Shown here one piece after another: positions 1 to 8,703 of a stretch of 64,000 nucleotides of DNA (positions within the stretch are counted from its first letter, which is position 1; each line of letters starts with the position of its first letter). The DNA comes from Hyphomicrobium sp. MC1 (lineage in GTDB: Bacteria > Pseudomonadota > Alphaproteobacteria > Rhizobiales > Hyphomicrobiaceae), in the NCBI RefSeq assembly GCF_000253295.1, contig NC_015717.1:620001-684000 (forward strand), written 5' to 3'. Under the pieces are notes generated by a model. The model was not told the origin of the DNA, did not search any database, and saw only the letters and a list, made by a program, of their open reading frames with translations. Both the position numbers and the translations under genes were made by a program.

Positions 1-606
1 CGGCAGATCACGCACAAGTTTGCCCTGGAAGGTGTAGCGCACCGTCTCAGGATCGAGCGCCTCGGCTTTCACGACGTCGTGCAAGGGCTGCGAATATTGC
101 GGGCGCGTCGCCATGCTTTTCAGAAGGCTAAGCGTATAGACGAGATCGTCGGCGGTGATCTGGGTGCCGTCTGAAAACTTTGCCTCGAGACGAAGTTTGA
201 ACGTCACCGACATGCGGTCGGGTGCGACGTCGGCCGATTGGGCAACGAGGCCATAGACGGCGTCAGGTTCATCCTGCGCGCGGACCATCAAGCTGTCGAA
301 CAGCAGGTCGAGGTCCTGGGCGGCGTCGCCTTTGACGATGAACTGGTTGAAGCTGTCGAACGTATTTACGTCGCCCGTTCCCATTGTCACGATGCGGCCG
401 CCCTTTGGCGCATCGGGATTGACGTAGTCGAAGTGCTTGAAGTCGGGCGGGTATTTCAGTTCGCCGAAGATCGAGAGACCATGGCGGGGCTCAGCCTGCG
501 CCAGGCCGCCGTCGGGCATGGAAAACAGCAATGCCAGCGCGGCCAGAAAAGAGAGCTTCGCTCCGGCCGCCGCACGTGATCGGGTGGGTCGTTCCAACAG
601 GGTCAC
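1..606 (-). CDS. Peptide-type ABC transporter substrate-binding protein (YejA-like), C-terminus beyond window
   Basis: This is the N-terminal 202 codons of a periplasmic solute-binding protein of family 5 (SBP_bac_5); the remainder lies left of base 1. A GTG start at 606 overlaps the stop of the upstream gene by four bases (GTGA), indicating translational coupling. A hydrophobic signal-like segment (SFLAALALLF) is followed by the motif LKYPPDFKHFDYVNPDAPKG, characteristic of the YejA/MppA oligopeptide or microcin C binding group. It is a paralogue of the preceding gene. Expected role is capture of peptides for an inner-membrane ABC importer, whose permease and ATPase genes probably lie further left. 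The ligand cannot be deduced. Confidence 0.9.
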   Translation of the reverse strand, partial: MTLLERPTRSRAAAGAKLSFLAALALLFSMPDGGLAQAEPRHGLSIFGELKYPPDFKHFDYVNPDAPKGGRIVTMGTGDVNTFDSFNQFIVKGDAAQDLDLLFDSLMVRAQDEPDAVYGLVAQSADVAPDRMSVTFKLRLEAKFSDGTQITADDLVYTLSLLKSMATRPQYSQPLHDVVKAEALDPETVRYTFQGKLVRDLP

Positions 607-2783
607 TTTCCCTTCGCTGCCTGGACGGCTTTCGCCTTGTCCGCGTCGTACCACCAGACCTGAGTCAGAGCGGCGCCTTGTGACGGCAGTTTGTCCGGAC
701 GGCCGAAAACATCCCAGTAGGCAAGCCGGTCGTAGGGGTAATACCAGTGCGGGACGACGTAGTAGTTCCACAAGAGAACCCGGTCGAGCGCATGGGTTGC
801 GGCAACGAGGTCGGCGCGATCTTTCGAGAATACGATCTTGTCGATCAGGTGGTCGATCGCGGGGTTCTTGATGCCAATGGTGTTGCGGCTGCCGGGCTTG
901 TCGGCGGCGGCAGAGCCCCAGAAATCGCGCTGCTCGTTGCCTGGTGAATTCGACTGGGCGAAGCTGTCGACGATGATATCGAAGTCGCGGTTGTCCTCGC
1001 GCTGTTTGTACTGTGCGTCGTCGACGTTTCGCACCGTCGCCTTGATGCCCATGGCTTCGAGGTTTTGCACGTAGGGTAGAATGATGCGCTCGAACGTGTC
1101 GCCGTTGATCAGGAATTCGACCGTCATCTGGTCGCCCCTGTCATTGCGCAGGACGCGCGCGGTCGAGCCCGATGATAGCCCAATCGTCTGCATCGCCTTG
1201 CACCAGAAGCCGCAATGCGGATCGTTGACGGTTTCGCTGCGGATCTTCCAGCCGGCGTCCTCGAACAGTTTCAGCGCTTCCTGCTGGTGCTTGCGGAAGT
1301 CGCCTTCCTGGGCGTTGACCGGGTTTTCGTAGGTCGCCGTAAAGACTTCCGGCGGCACTTCGGATTTGATCTCGTTCAGGATCTCAAGCTCGCGGCCTTG
1401 CGGCAGGCCCGTCGCCTGGAGGTCTGAATTTTCGAAGTAGCTGCCGACGCGCTTATAGAGATTGTAGAACAGCTTCTTGTTCGTCTCTTCGAAATTGAAG
1501 AGCAGGTTGAAAGCGTGGCGGACGCGCGGGTCCTGGAACTGCGGGCGGCGAATGTTGAATACGAACGCCTGCATCGGCGCCACGCGCTTCACCGGAATGG
1601 CTTCTTTCTTCACCAGGCCTTTTTTCAAAGCGTCGAAATTGTACTGCGTCGCCCAGGCGTCGGCGCGGTTCTCGGACCAGACGTCGATGTTGCCGATCTT
1701 GAAATCTTCAAATGCGGGCGTGCGGTCGCGATAGTAGGTGAATTCGAGCGTGTCGAAGTTCATCTGGCCTTTCAACACAGGCAGATCCTTCGCCCAGTAG
1801 TCGGGCACGCGCTCGTAGGTGATCTTGCGGCCGGTATCGACCGACTTGATTTTGTAGGCGCCGTTGCCGAGGGGGGCTTCGACCGTCGTGGCCGCGAGGT
1901 TGCGCTGGGAGCCATCGGCGTTCTTGCCGGTCCAGTAGGCCTTGGAGACGACATTCAGCTCACCGACGATCATCGGCAGCTCGCGGTTGCCGGTCTTGTC
2001 GAAGGTGAATTTCACCTCGTGGTCGCCGGTCTTCTCGGCCTTGACGACGTTCTTGTAGTAGAAGGCGTAGAACGGATTGACGTTCTTGAACTGCTCGAAC
2101 GAGAAGATGACGTCTTCCGGCGTGATCGGCGAGCCGTCGTGGAATTTCGCTTCGGGGCGCAGCTTGAACGTGACGGACGAATAATCGGCCGGGTAGGAGG
2201 CGCACTCGGCGATCAGGCCGTATTGGGTCGAGGGTTCATCAGGGCTCGGCGTAAACAGACTGTCGAAAATCAGACCCAAGCCCGCGGCCTTGACGCCCTT
2301 GTCGGAAAATGGGTTCAGCGTGTCGAAGGTGCCATCCGCCCACTGACGGACCGTGCCGCCCTTCGGCGCGTTCGGATTGACCCAATCGAAATTCTTGAAG
2401 TCGGGTCCGTATTTCGGTTCGCCGACGAGGGACAGCGCGTGATGGCATTGGACGTCAGCGGCCGTGGCCGTTGAGGCAGCACCGGCAGGAGCGGCGTCGG
2501 AGGGGTTCGGCGGCGATACCGGCGTGGTTGCGGCTTCAGCGGGTTTCGGCGCTTCAGCGGGTGCAGCGGCTTCCGAAGGCTTGACGGGTTCATCGGCTTT
2601 TGGCGCATCGACCGGCTTCGGTGCGTCGTCGGTCTTGGGAGCTTCGGCGGGCTTTGGAGCGTCTGCGGATTGCGCGGCTGCGGCGGGCGGCGTCGCGGCG
2701 TCTTGCGCTTTTGCAGGGTTCGGGAGCGAAAAACTCATGAACGCCAGCGCGGCAAGGATAAACGGCGTCAGGCGCATCTGCAT
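603..2783 (-). CDS. Peptide-type ABC transporter substrate-binding protein with long Ala/Pro/Lys linker
   Basis: A periplasmic SBP_bac_5 protein of 727 residues. I chose the ATG at 2783 because it begins a clear signal peptide (hydrophobic FILAALAFMSFSL, probable cleavage AKA|Q near residue 26) and has an AAGGGA-type ribosome site upstream; a longer frame would run into the neighbouring cytochrome gene. Residues 27-110 are unusual low-complexity sequence rich in Ala, Pro, Lys, Asp and Glu with repeated PKPAEAPK-like units. The binding domain starts near residue 115 (LVGEPKYGPDFKNFDWVNPN). It is coupled to a second copy of the same family downstream (GTGA overlap). Binding of oligopeptides is the family expectation; the linker's role is unknown. 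Confidence 0.92.
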   Translation of the reverse strand: MQMRLTPFILAALAFMSFSLPNPAKAQDAATPPAAAAQSADAPKPAEAPKTDDAPKPVDAPKADEPVKPSEAAAPAEAPKPAEAATTPVSPPNPSDAAPAGAASTATAADVQCHHALSLVGEPKYGPDFKNFDWVNPNAPKGGTVRQWADGTFDTLNPFSDKGVKAAGLGLIFDSLFTPSPDEPSTQYGLIAECASYPADYSSVTFKLRPEAKFHDGSPITPEDVIFSFEQFKNVNPFYAFYYKNVVKAEKTGDHEVKFTFDKTGNRELPMIVGELNVVSKAYWTGKNADGSQRNLAATTVEAPLGNGAYKIKSVDTGRKITYERVPDYWAKDLPVLKGQMNFDTLEFTYYRDRTPAFEDFKIGNIDVWSENRADAWATQYNFDALKKGLVKKEAIPVKRVAPMQAFVFNIRRPQFQDPRVRHAFNLLFNFEETNKKLFYNLYKRVGSYFENSDLQATGLPQGRELEILNEIKSEVPPEVFTATYENPVNAQEGDFRKHQQEALKLFEDAGWKIRSETVNDPHCGFWCKAMQTIGLSSGSTARVLRNDRGDQMTVEFLINGDTFERIILPYVQNLEAMGIKATVRNVDDAQYKQREDNRDFDIIVDSFAQSNSPGNEQRDFWGSAAADKPGSRNTIGIKNPAIDHLIDKIVFSKDRADLVAATHALDRVLLWNYYVVPHWYYPYDRLAYWDVFGRPDKLPSQGAALTQVWWYDADKAKAVQAAKGK

Positions 2784-2870
2784 ATTCGACTTCGTCCCTT
2801 TCAAATTGTCACATTCCGGGGCCAGCTTAACACAGCCCCGGGCAGCGGGGACAAGTCGTGGGCCGGATAC

Positions 2871-2904
2871 AAAAACGACCCCGCCAAAGAGCCGGCAAGG
2901 TCGC
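2871..2904 (-). terminator. Rho-independent terminator after cytochrome c gene
   Basis: Read on the minus strand, CGACC-TT-GCC pairs with GGC-GG-GGTCG around the loop GGCTCTTT, and the stem is followed directly by TTTTTG. It sits 34 bases beyond the cytochrome c stop codon and before the solute-binding protein gene, so it should end the cytochrome transcript. Confidence 0.6.
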
Positions 2905-2937
2905 AAACTTTTGTACCCATAGCGAGTTAAAACGCCG

Positions 2938-3507
2938 TCATTTTGGCAGTGGAACGGGCGTATCTGCAAGGGTGGCGAGATAGGCGATGACGTCGGCTTC
3001 ATCCTGCGGTGTCGGCAAGCCGTTGAACGTCATTTTTGTGCCGGGGATGAACGTCTTGGGGCTGTGAAGAAAATGCGCCAAGTCGTCGAATGACCAGTCG
3101 CCGCCTTTTTTCTCCATCGCTGCCGAATATTTAAATCCGGGATATGAGCCTTTTTTGCGATTTACCACGTCCCACAGGTTCGGGCCGACGGTCGGCGTCT
3201 GGCCTTTTTCGGATACGTGACAAGCTTGGCATCTTTTGAAAATCGTCTTGCCTTTTTCGGCGTTCGCCTTGGGCAGAAGCGCAATCACCTCTTTGCCGCT
3301 GTCTTCGGCCGGGGCAGCAGGCGCTGCTGCACCACCTGCAGGCGGGGTCGCCGTTTCAGCGGGCGCGGCGGCAGGAAGGGTGAAGCCCGGTTTCTCGGGC
3401 GTATGACCAACGGTCATCTCGATGATCGTGCGGGTTCCGAAAATCAAAAGCAGTGCAGACAGCACGGCCCCGGCAAGTTTCGTGAATTCGAAACTGTCCA
3501 TCGTCAT
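2938..3507 (-). CDS. cycM: Membrane-anchored c-type cytochrome (CycM-like)
   Basis: A 189-residue cytochrome c. Residues 9-31 form one uncleaved transmembrane anchor, then a Pro/Ala-rich tether (about 43-70) leads to the haem domain with the binding motif CQACH at 93-97 and a probable axial methionine in GTKMTF. The layout matches CycM/c552 of Rhizobiales, which passes electrons from the bc1 complex to terminal oxidases at the periplasmic face of the inner membrane. The ATG at 3507 has a good AAGGAG site seven bases upstream. The gene is divergent from kdsB, an arrangement familiar in this order. The symbol is assigned by architecture and context. Confidence 0.88.
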   Translation of the reverse strand: MTMDSFEFTKLAGAVLSALLLIFGTRTIIEMTVGHTPEKPGFTLPAAAPAETATPPAGGAAAPAAPAEDSGKEVIALLPKANAEKGKTIFKRCQACHVSEKGQTPTVGPNLWDVVNRKKGSYPGFKYSAAMEKKGGDWSFDDLAHFLHSPKTFIPGTKMTFNGLPTPQDEADVIAYLATLADTPVPLPK

Positions 3508-3673
3508 GTCTCAGCTCCTTGGACGGTCACTCCCCATGACGCGCAATTCAAGGTGACGAGATCGATTTGCGGTATATAAGCTCGGCCGCCCTGCAAGCAC
3601 GTCGTCGTTTTTTGTAAGAACGTCGATAGCGGTATTGGGGCGATTTGTCACCGAACAAAAGAATTCGATCGCA

Positions 3674-4408
3674 GTGTCTCAACAAACGCTCATCCTCATT
3701 CCCGCCCGCATGCACGCCACCCGTCTTCCCGGAAAGCCGCTTGCGGATATTCATGGTGCGCCCATGATCGTGCACGTCTGGCGGCGGGCGATGGAGGCCG
3801 GTCTGGGGCGGGTCGTCGTCGCGACCGACAGTTCCGAAATTCTGGCGGCCGTGAAGTCGGCGGGCGGCGAAGCGGTGATGACGCGGGACGATCATGCTTC
3901 GGGTTCGGACCGGATTCACGAAGCCGTCACGACGCTCGATCCGGAGAAAAAAGCCCAGATCATCGTCAATCTGCAGGGTGATCTGCCGACGCTCGACCCC
4001 GTGCTTGTCACCGATTGCGTTGCGCCGCTTGCGAATGAGGCGACCGACATCGCGACGCTCGCGGCGGTGATTTCGGAAGACGAAGAGCGCACCAATCCGA
4101 ACGTGGTCAAAGTGGTCGGCACGCCGATCGGCGAGAACCGGCTGCGGGCGCTTTACTTCACCCGAGCGACGGCGCCCCACGGCGACGGGCCGCTCTATCA
4201 CCACATCGGCATCTATGCTTACCGCCGTGCCAGCCTCGAACGGTTTGTATCGCTCCCGCAAGCGACGCTGGAAAAACGGGAAAAGCTCGAGCAATTACGG
4301 GCACTTGAGGCTCAAATGCGGATCGACGTCAGCGTCGTTGACACGGTTCCACTCGGTGTCGATACTCCCGCCGACCTTGAGCGCGCCCGACGCCTCATCG
4401 CGCCCTGA
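3674..4408 (+). CDS. kdsB: 3-deoxy-manno-octulosonate cytidylyltransferase (CMP-KDO synthetase)
   Basis: Activates KDO with CTP to CMP-KDO for lipopolysaccharide inner core synthesis in the cytoplasm. The N-terminal nucleotide-binding signature IPARMHATRLPGKPL is intact, followed by VVVATDS and NLQGDLP, all typical of the family. I favour the GTG at 3674, giving MSQQTLIL and 244 residues, close to the normal length; a TTG 39 bases upstream would add 13 unconserved residues and neither has a strong ribosome site. pheA follows after 28 bases, so the two are probably co-transcribed. Confidence 0.93.
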   Translation: MSQQTLILIPARMHATRLPGKPLADIHGAPMIVHVWRRAMEAGLGRVVVATDSSEILAAVKSAGGEAVMTRDDHASGSDRIHEAVTTLDPEKKAQIIVNLQGDLPTLDPVLVTDCVAPLANEATDIATLAAVISEDEERTNPNVVKVVGTPIGENRLRALYFTRATAPHGDGPLYHHIGIYAYRRASLERFVSLPQATLEKREKLEQLRALEAQMRIDVSVVDTVPLGVDTPADLERARRLIAP

Positions 4409-4436
4409 CGTTTCTTTCCCGGACAACCGATCCACC

Positions 4437-5348
4437 ATGACCAAAACCACAGGTTCCGAAGCCGGAGCCCTCAAAATCTCGTATCAAGGCGAGCCGGGTG
4501 CGAATTCGCATCTTGCGGCGCGCGAAGTCTATCCGGATGCCGAAAGCGTCGCCTACCCGACATTCGAGGATGCGCTCGCGGCGGTGAAGAACGGCGAAGC
4601 TGATTACGCGATGATCCCGATCGAGAATTCGGTCGCGGGGCGGGTCGCGGACATTCACCATCTGCTGCCCGACGCCGGGCTCTACATCATCGGCGAGCAC
4701 TTCCTGCGCGTGCGCCATCAGCTCATGGCGAAGCCGGGCGCGAGCCTTTCGACGATCAAGCGGGTCATGAGCCATACGCAGGCGCTGGGGCAATGTCGGA
4801 CGACGCTTCGCAAGCTCGGTTTGAAGCCGGTGCCGGAAGCCGATACGGCAGGTTCGGCGCGGCTCGTCTCCGAGAGCGACGATCTTTCGACGGGCGCCAT
4901 CGCATCGCGTCTTGCGGCGGAAATCTACGGTCTCGAAATCATCAGGAGCGATATCGAAGACCAGTCCCACAATACGACGCGCTTCATAATCCTGGCGAAG
5001 GAGCCGGATGACGCCGAGCCCGGCAACGGCCCGGTGATGACGACTTTCCTGTTCCGGGTGCGAAACGTGCCGGCGGCGCTCTACAAGGCGCTCGGCGGGT
5101 TCGCGACCAACGGCGTCAACATGACGAAGCTGGAGAGCTATCAGGAGGAGGGGACGTTCAACGCCTCCCGCTTCTTCGCCGATATCGAAGGTCATCCGGT
5201 CGACCGGCCTGTGCAACTTGCGCTTGAGGAATTGTCGTTCTTCTCGACGCAGACGCAGATCCTCGGCACCTATCCGGCGAGCCCCTACCGCAAGGAGGCG
5301 GCGGAGCTTGCGGCCAACGGCCTCGTCCCGATCAAGCGCGCCGAATAG
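4437..5348 (+). CDS. pheA: Prephenate dehydratase (monofunctional)
   Basis: Converts prephenate to phenylpyruvate in phenylalanine synthesis. The product has 303 residues from the ATG at 4437. The catalytic PDT domain opens with ISYQGEPGANSH and includes the MIPIENSVAGRV loop and the SHTQALGQC segment. A C-terminal ACT domain (from about residue 205) carries the regulatory ESYQEEGTFNASRF and DIEGHP elements that bind phenylalanine for feedback control. No chorismate mutase domain is attached, as is usual in alphaproteobacteria. It lies just downstream of kdsB on the same strand. Confidence 0.95.
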   Translation: MTKTTGSEAGALKISYQGEPGANSHLAAREVYPDAESVAYPTFEDALAAVKNGEADYAMIPIENSVAGRVADIHHLLPDAGLYIIGEHFLRVRHQLMAKPGASLSTIKRVMSHTQALGQCRTTLRKLGLKPVPEADTAGSARLVSESDDLSTGAIASRLAAEIYGLEIIRSDIEDQSHNTTRFIILAKEPDDAEPGNGPVMTTFLFRVRNVPAALYKALGGFATNGVNMTKLESYQEEGTFNASRFFADIEGHPVDRPVQLALEELSFFSTQTQILGTYPASPYRKEAAELAANGLVPIKRAE

Positions 5349-5433
5349 CGCCGCTGCGCCGGAAGCGAAATTCGGCCGGTAAATCCGCGGCTTGCCTTGT
5401 TGTGGAGGCTGTTAGTTTCCGGTGCAGGGAGGG

Positions 5434-5462
5434 TTGTACTTTTTCGCCGCCCGGCCCATTAT
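5434..5462 (+). promoter_or_regulatory. Sigma70-like promoter for SRP RNA
   Basis: TTGTAC at 5434-5439 is separated by exactly 17 bases from CATTAT at 5457-5462. The first paired base of the SRP RNA is at 5469, six bases after the -10 element, which fits the expected transcription start. Confidence 0.6.
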
Positions 5463-5468
5463 AGGAAC

Positions 5469-5559
5469 GGGCTGGCGGCGGACGAGTTCGTCGCCAACCG
5501 GGTCAGGTCCGGAAGGAAGCAGCCCTAACGATCAGAAATCGGGTCGTTCGCCAGCCTCT
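5469..5559 (+). ncRNA. ffs: Signal recognition particle RNA, small bacterial type (4.5S RNA)
   Basis: The conserved SRP domain IV sequence GGTCAGGTCCGGAAGGAAGC at 5501-5520 is the signature bound by Ffh. The ends GGCTGGCG (5470-5477) and CGCCAGCC (5549-5556) pair to close the helix, giving a single long hairpin of about 90 nt. The RNA partners Ffh for co-translational targeting of membrane proteins. Position directly upstream of dnaX is the usual alphaproteobacterial arrangement. Confidence 0.95.
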
Positions 5560-5680
5560 TTACTCGCTCACGAGCGCAATTCGGATCGCAAGGGCGATCC
5601 GGCGCTCTCCGCGGGGGGCGCGGCTTACCGCGGGTCGCCTTGCTCCCTCGCCCTCTGGGCGAAAGGTTGTTTCAGGGATC

Positions 5681-7519
5681 ATGGCGAAAAAGAAATCGGA
5701 AACGTCTGACGGCGTCGAAGGTTCGGGAAGCACCGAGCCCGCGAAGCCGTATGTCGTGCTGGCGCGGAAGTATCGCCCGGCGACGTTCGATGACCTGATC
5801 GGCCAGTCGGCGATGGTGACGACGCTGCGCAACGCGTTCGCGTCCGGGCGCATCGCGCAGGGCTACATGCTGACGGGCGTGCGCGGTGTCGGCAAGACGA
5901 CGACGGCGCGCATTCTCGCGCGGGCGCTCAACTACGAAGCGCCGGGCTACGACAAGCCGACCATCGACATGCCGGGTCTCGGCGTTCACTGCAAGGACAT
6001 CATGGAGGGCCGTCATCCGGACGTGCTCGAAATGGACGCTGCCTCGAATACCGGTGTCGATAATATCCGCGAGATCATAGAAAGCGCGCAGTACACGCCA
6101 CTCGTCGCGCGCACGAAAGTATTCCTGATCGACGAGGTTCACATGCTGTCGAAGGGCGCGTTCAACGCGCTCTTGAAGACGCTTGAAGAACCGCCATCGC
6201 ATGTCCGTTTCATTTTCGCGACGACCGAAATTCGCAAAGTTCCCGTCACCGTGCTGTCGCGCTGTCAGCGCTTCGACTTGCGCCGTGTCGAGCAACCGGT
6301 GCTGGCTGAACATTTTCAGAAGATCGTCGGCCTGGAAAGTGCCGAAGCTGACGCTGATGCTTTGCAGCTTATCGCACGCGCGGCCGAAGGTTCGGTGCGC
6401 GACGGCCTTTCCATTCTCGATCAGGCGATCGCGATGGGCGAGGGGCACGTTACGGCGGCGAAGGTTCGCGACATGCTCGGCCTTGCCGATCGCGCGCGGA
6501 TTTTCGATCTCGCTGAAGCGCTCTTCAAAGGCGATGTCGCGACGGCCATTCGAGGATTGGAATCGCTGCATCGTGATGGCGCGGAAGCGGCCGAGGTCGT
6601 GTCCGATCTGGCTGAAGCCGTACACGCCATAGCGCGCGTTAAAGCTGTCGGCGAAGAGCCTGCGGGCGAAGCTCTGACGGCGGAAGAAAAGGCGCGCATC
6701 GCCGGTCTCGCATCGCGTTTGTCGATGCCGTACCTGTCGCGAGCGTGGCAGATGCTGGTCAAAGGTTTCGATGAGGTTTCGCGCGCGCCCAATCCGCGTG
6801 TCGCGGCCGAGATGATTTTGATTCGGCTTGCTTACACGTCGGATCTGCCGACGCCCGACGAGTTGATCAAAGCGCTCGGCGGCGGGTCTGTTCCGGCGCG
6901 GCGTCCGGCATTGCCGGCCGGGGATGCTCCTGCCGGTCAGCGCGGTCCGCTCAATGCGCGTGTTGATGTTCCGGTCGCTGAAAACGATCAGGATGATCTC
7001 GGCGACCTCGGTGATCTGGGCGACGGCTTCGAATTCGACGACGGCGAGCCGATTGGCGATGCCGAGGGTGACGAAGTGGCTGCTCCGGCTGTCGCGGCCG
7101 GATCGATGAAGTCCGATCCGAGATCGTTTGCAGACGTCGTGGCGCTCGCAGGCGAAAAGCGCGATGCGAAGCTCAAGTGGCACCTCGAAGACCATGTCAG
7201 CCTCGTCAAGTTCGATGCGGTGGCGGGTTCGATCGATCTTTTTCTGATGCCCGAGGCGCCGCCGGAACTCGCCAACGACCTTCGGGAAAAACTCAACCTT
7301 TGGACAACGCGGCGCTGGGTCGTCGTGCTTTCGAAGGATGCCGGCGCGCCTCCTATTGGCGTCGTGCGCAGAGAGCGCGAAGCTCAGGAACTCGAATCGC
7401 TCAAAGCGCATCCGGCAGTGCGCGCGGTTCTCGAAGCTTTTCCCGATGCGAAGATCGCCGAAGTGCGGCGAATTGCAGGGCATGAGACAGATACGGACAG
7501 CGAGAGCGAAGCCGTTTAA
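5681..7519 (+). CDS. dnaX: DNA polymerase III subunits tau/gamma
   Basis: Clamp-loader ATPase of the replicative polymerase, 612 residues. Walker A is TGVRGVGKTTTA near residues 65-76 and Walker B FLIDEVHML near 148-156; LLKTLEEPP and the sensor sequence FATTEIRKVPVTVLSRC follow. Domain III extends to about 380. An acidic, low-complexity linker (DDLGDLGDLGDGFEFDD) leads to a C-terminal tau region. The zinc-binding cysteine cluster of the E. coli protein is missing: only one cysteine (GVHCKDIM) remains, which I believe is common in this lineage. ATG at 5681. It heads the run dnaX-ybaB-recR. Confidence 0.96.
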   Translation: MAKKKSETSDGVEGSGSTEPAKPYVVLARKYRPATFDDLIGQSAMVTTLRNAFASGRIAQGYMLTGVRGVGKTTTARILARALNYEAPGYDKPTIDMPGLGVHCKDIMEGRHPDVLEMDAASNTGVDNIREIIESAQYTPLVARTKVFLIDEVHMLSKGAFNALLKTLEEPPSHVRFIFATTEIRKVPVTVLSRCQRFDLRRVEQPVLAEHFQKIVGLESAEADADALQLIARAAEGSVRDGLSILDQAIAMGEGHVTAAKVRDMLGLADRARIFDLAEALFKGDVATAIRGLESLHRDGAEAAEVVSDLAEAVHAIARVKAVGEEPAGEALTAEEKARIAGLASRLSMPYLSRAWQMLVKGFDEVSRAPNPRVAAEMILIRLAYTSDLPTPDELIKALGGGSVPARRPALPAGDAPAGQRGPLNARVDVPVAENDQDDLGDLGDLGDGFEFDDGEPIGDAEGDEVAAPAVAAGSMKSDPRSFADVVALAGEKRDAKLKWHLEDHVSLVKFDAVAGSIDLFLMPEAPPELANDLREKLNLWTTRRWVVVLSKDAGAPPIGVVRREREAQELESLKAHPAVRAVLEAFPDAKIAEVRRIAGHETDTDSESEAV

Positions 7520-7558
7520 ACTTCAAGGACGAATTCGGCTCTCTGCCGCGAGGACAAT

Positions 7559-7879
7559 ATGAAAGACATTATGGGTATGATGAAGCAGGTGGGCCAGATG
7601 CAGGCGCGCCTTAAGGAAATGCAGGACGAGCTGCAAAGGGCCGAGATCGAAGGCCAGGCGGGCGGCGGTCTGGTGCATGTGACGGTCGACGGCCGCGGGG
7701 AGCTGAAAAAAGTTCGGATCGATCCGAGCTTGATGAAGCCTGATGAGGTCGAAATTCTCGAAGATCTCATCGTGGCGGCCGCGACCGATGCGAAAGCAAA
7801 GGTCGATAATGTGATGCAGGCGAAGATGGCCGAGATCACGGGCGGTCTGCCGATTCCGCCGGGCATGAAGCTTTTCTGA
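7559..7879 (+). CDS. YbaB/EbfC family nucleoid-associated protein
   Basis: A small (106-residue) DNA-binding protein that coats the nucleoid as a dimer. It has the typical amphipathic N-terminal helix (MMKQVGQMQARLKEMQDELQ), the central VTVDGRGELKKVRIDPSL strand region, and the C-terminal GGLPIPPGMK ending. It sits between dnaX and recR, the near-universal bacterial arrangement. A GAGGA site precedes the ATG. Confidence 0.95.
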   Translation: MKDIMGMMKQVGQMQARLKEMQDELQRAEIEGQAGGGLVHVTVDGRGELKKVRIDPSLMKPDEVEILEDLIVAAATDAKAKVDNVMQAKMAEITGGLPIPPGMKLF

Positions 7880-7887
7880 TTTTTTTA

Positions 7888-8029
7888 CGTCGTCCTCGAA
7901 CGGCAAGCTTGCGAGCCGTTCGGGCATCCATCGCAAAACTGCCGAAGGCTCGATATTTTTTGCGTCTTCGACGACTTTTGTGCTGGATCCCGACCATCAT
8001 TCGCTTCGCTCATTCGGTCGAGGATGACG
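7888..8029. repeat. 142-bp palindromic intergenic element with nested hairpins
   Basis: The ends CGTCGTCCTCGA (7888-7899) and TCGAGGATGACG (8018-8029) are inverted repeats matching at 11 of 12 positions. Inside, the left arm folds as CGAACGGC / GCCGTTCG (7897-7904 with 7915-7922) and the right arm as CGACC / GGTCG (7991-7995 with 8016-8020) around ATTCGCTTCGCTCAT. It fills almost the whole space between ybaB and recR. The pattern resembles mobile palindromic repeats scattered between genes in Rhizobiales; copy number cannot be judged from this window. Confidence 0.6.
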
Positions 8030-8041
8030 AAGTAAGTTATC

Positions 8042-8659
8042 ATGAACTGGGACATGTCTCGTAAAACCGCAGGTCCTGAAATCGAGCGGCTGGTGCAGCT
8101 CCTGGCACGCATGCCGGGGCTCGGGCCGCGTTCGGCGCGCAAGGCTGTGCTGGCGCTGCTCAAGCGGCGCAACGATCTCATGTTGCCGTTGGCGGACGCG
8201 CTTCAGCAGGCCATCGCGAAAATCACGGAATGCTCCATTTGCGGCAATCTCGATACGGTGTCGCCATGCAGCGTCTGTGCCGATCCGCGGCGTGATACGA
8301 GTCTGATCGTCGTCGTGGAAGAGGTCGGCGATCTTTGGGCGCTTGAACGGGCGAGCATCGTTTCCGCGCGCTATCATGTGCTCGGCGGACACTTATCGCC
8401 CCTCGACGGCGTCGGGCCGGAGCGGCTCAATATCGCGAACCTCGTTGCGCGGGCGCAATCGCCGGATGTGAAGGAAATTCTGCTGGCCCTGAATGCCACC
8501 GTCGAAGGCCAATCGACGGCACATTACATCTCGGATCAGCTTCAGAGTACCGACGTTACTGTTTCGCGGCTGGCGCAAGGTGTTCCCATCGGCGGTGAAC
8601 TCGATTATCTCGACGACGGCACGCTGGCCGCCGCCTTCAAGGCCCGGCGGAAATTATAA
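8042..8659 (+). CDS. recR: Recombination mediator protein RecR
   Basis: Acts with RecF/RecO to load RecA at single-strand gaps. It has 205 residues. The N-terminal helix-hairpin-helix (LARMPGLGPRSARKAVLALL), a C4 zinc finger (CSICGNLDTVSPCSVC) and the Toprim domain (LIVVVEEVGDLWALE, HVLGGHLSPLDGVGP) appear in canonical order. ATG at 8042; a second ATG at 8054 gives MSRKTAGPE and is a possible alternative. The palindromic element immediately upstream may separate it from dnaX-ybaB transcription. Confidence 0.95.
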   Translation: MNWDMSRKTAGPEIERLVQLLARMPGLGPRSARKAVLALLKRRNDLMLPLADALQQAIAKITECSICGNLDTVSPCSVCADPRRDTSLIVVVEEVGDLWALERASIVSARYHVLGGHLSPLDGVGPERLNIANLVARAQSPDVKEILLALNATVEGQSTAHYISDQLQSTDVTVSRLAQGVPIGGELDYLDDGTLAAAFKARRKL

Positions 8660-8703
8660 GAACTCCGGGAGCGCGGATATCTCACCGCGGAAACGTCAGG
8701 CAT

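Noticed and set aside
1515..2474. 319-codon open frame antisense to the solute-binding protein gene
   Set aside because: It is a composition-driven shadow of a real gene with signal peptide and SBP_bac_5 domain.
6670..6700. Possible programmed frameshift in dnaX producing gamma
   Set aside because: The A-rich stretch is not a canonical A-AAA-AAG slippery site and no stimulatory hairpin is evident.
5672..7483. 603-codon open frame antisense to dnaX
   Set aside because: It is the mirror frame of a strongly conserved gene in G+C-rich DNA; the product is Arg/His-rich with no recognisable domain.
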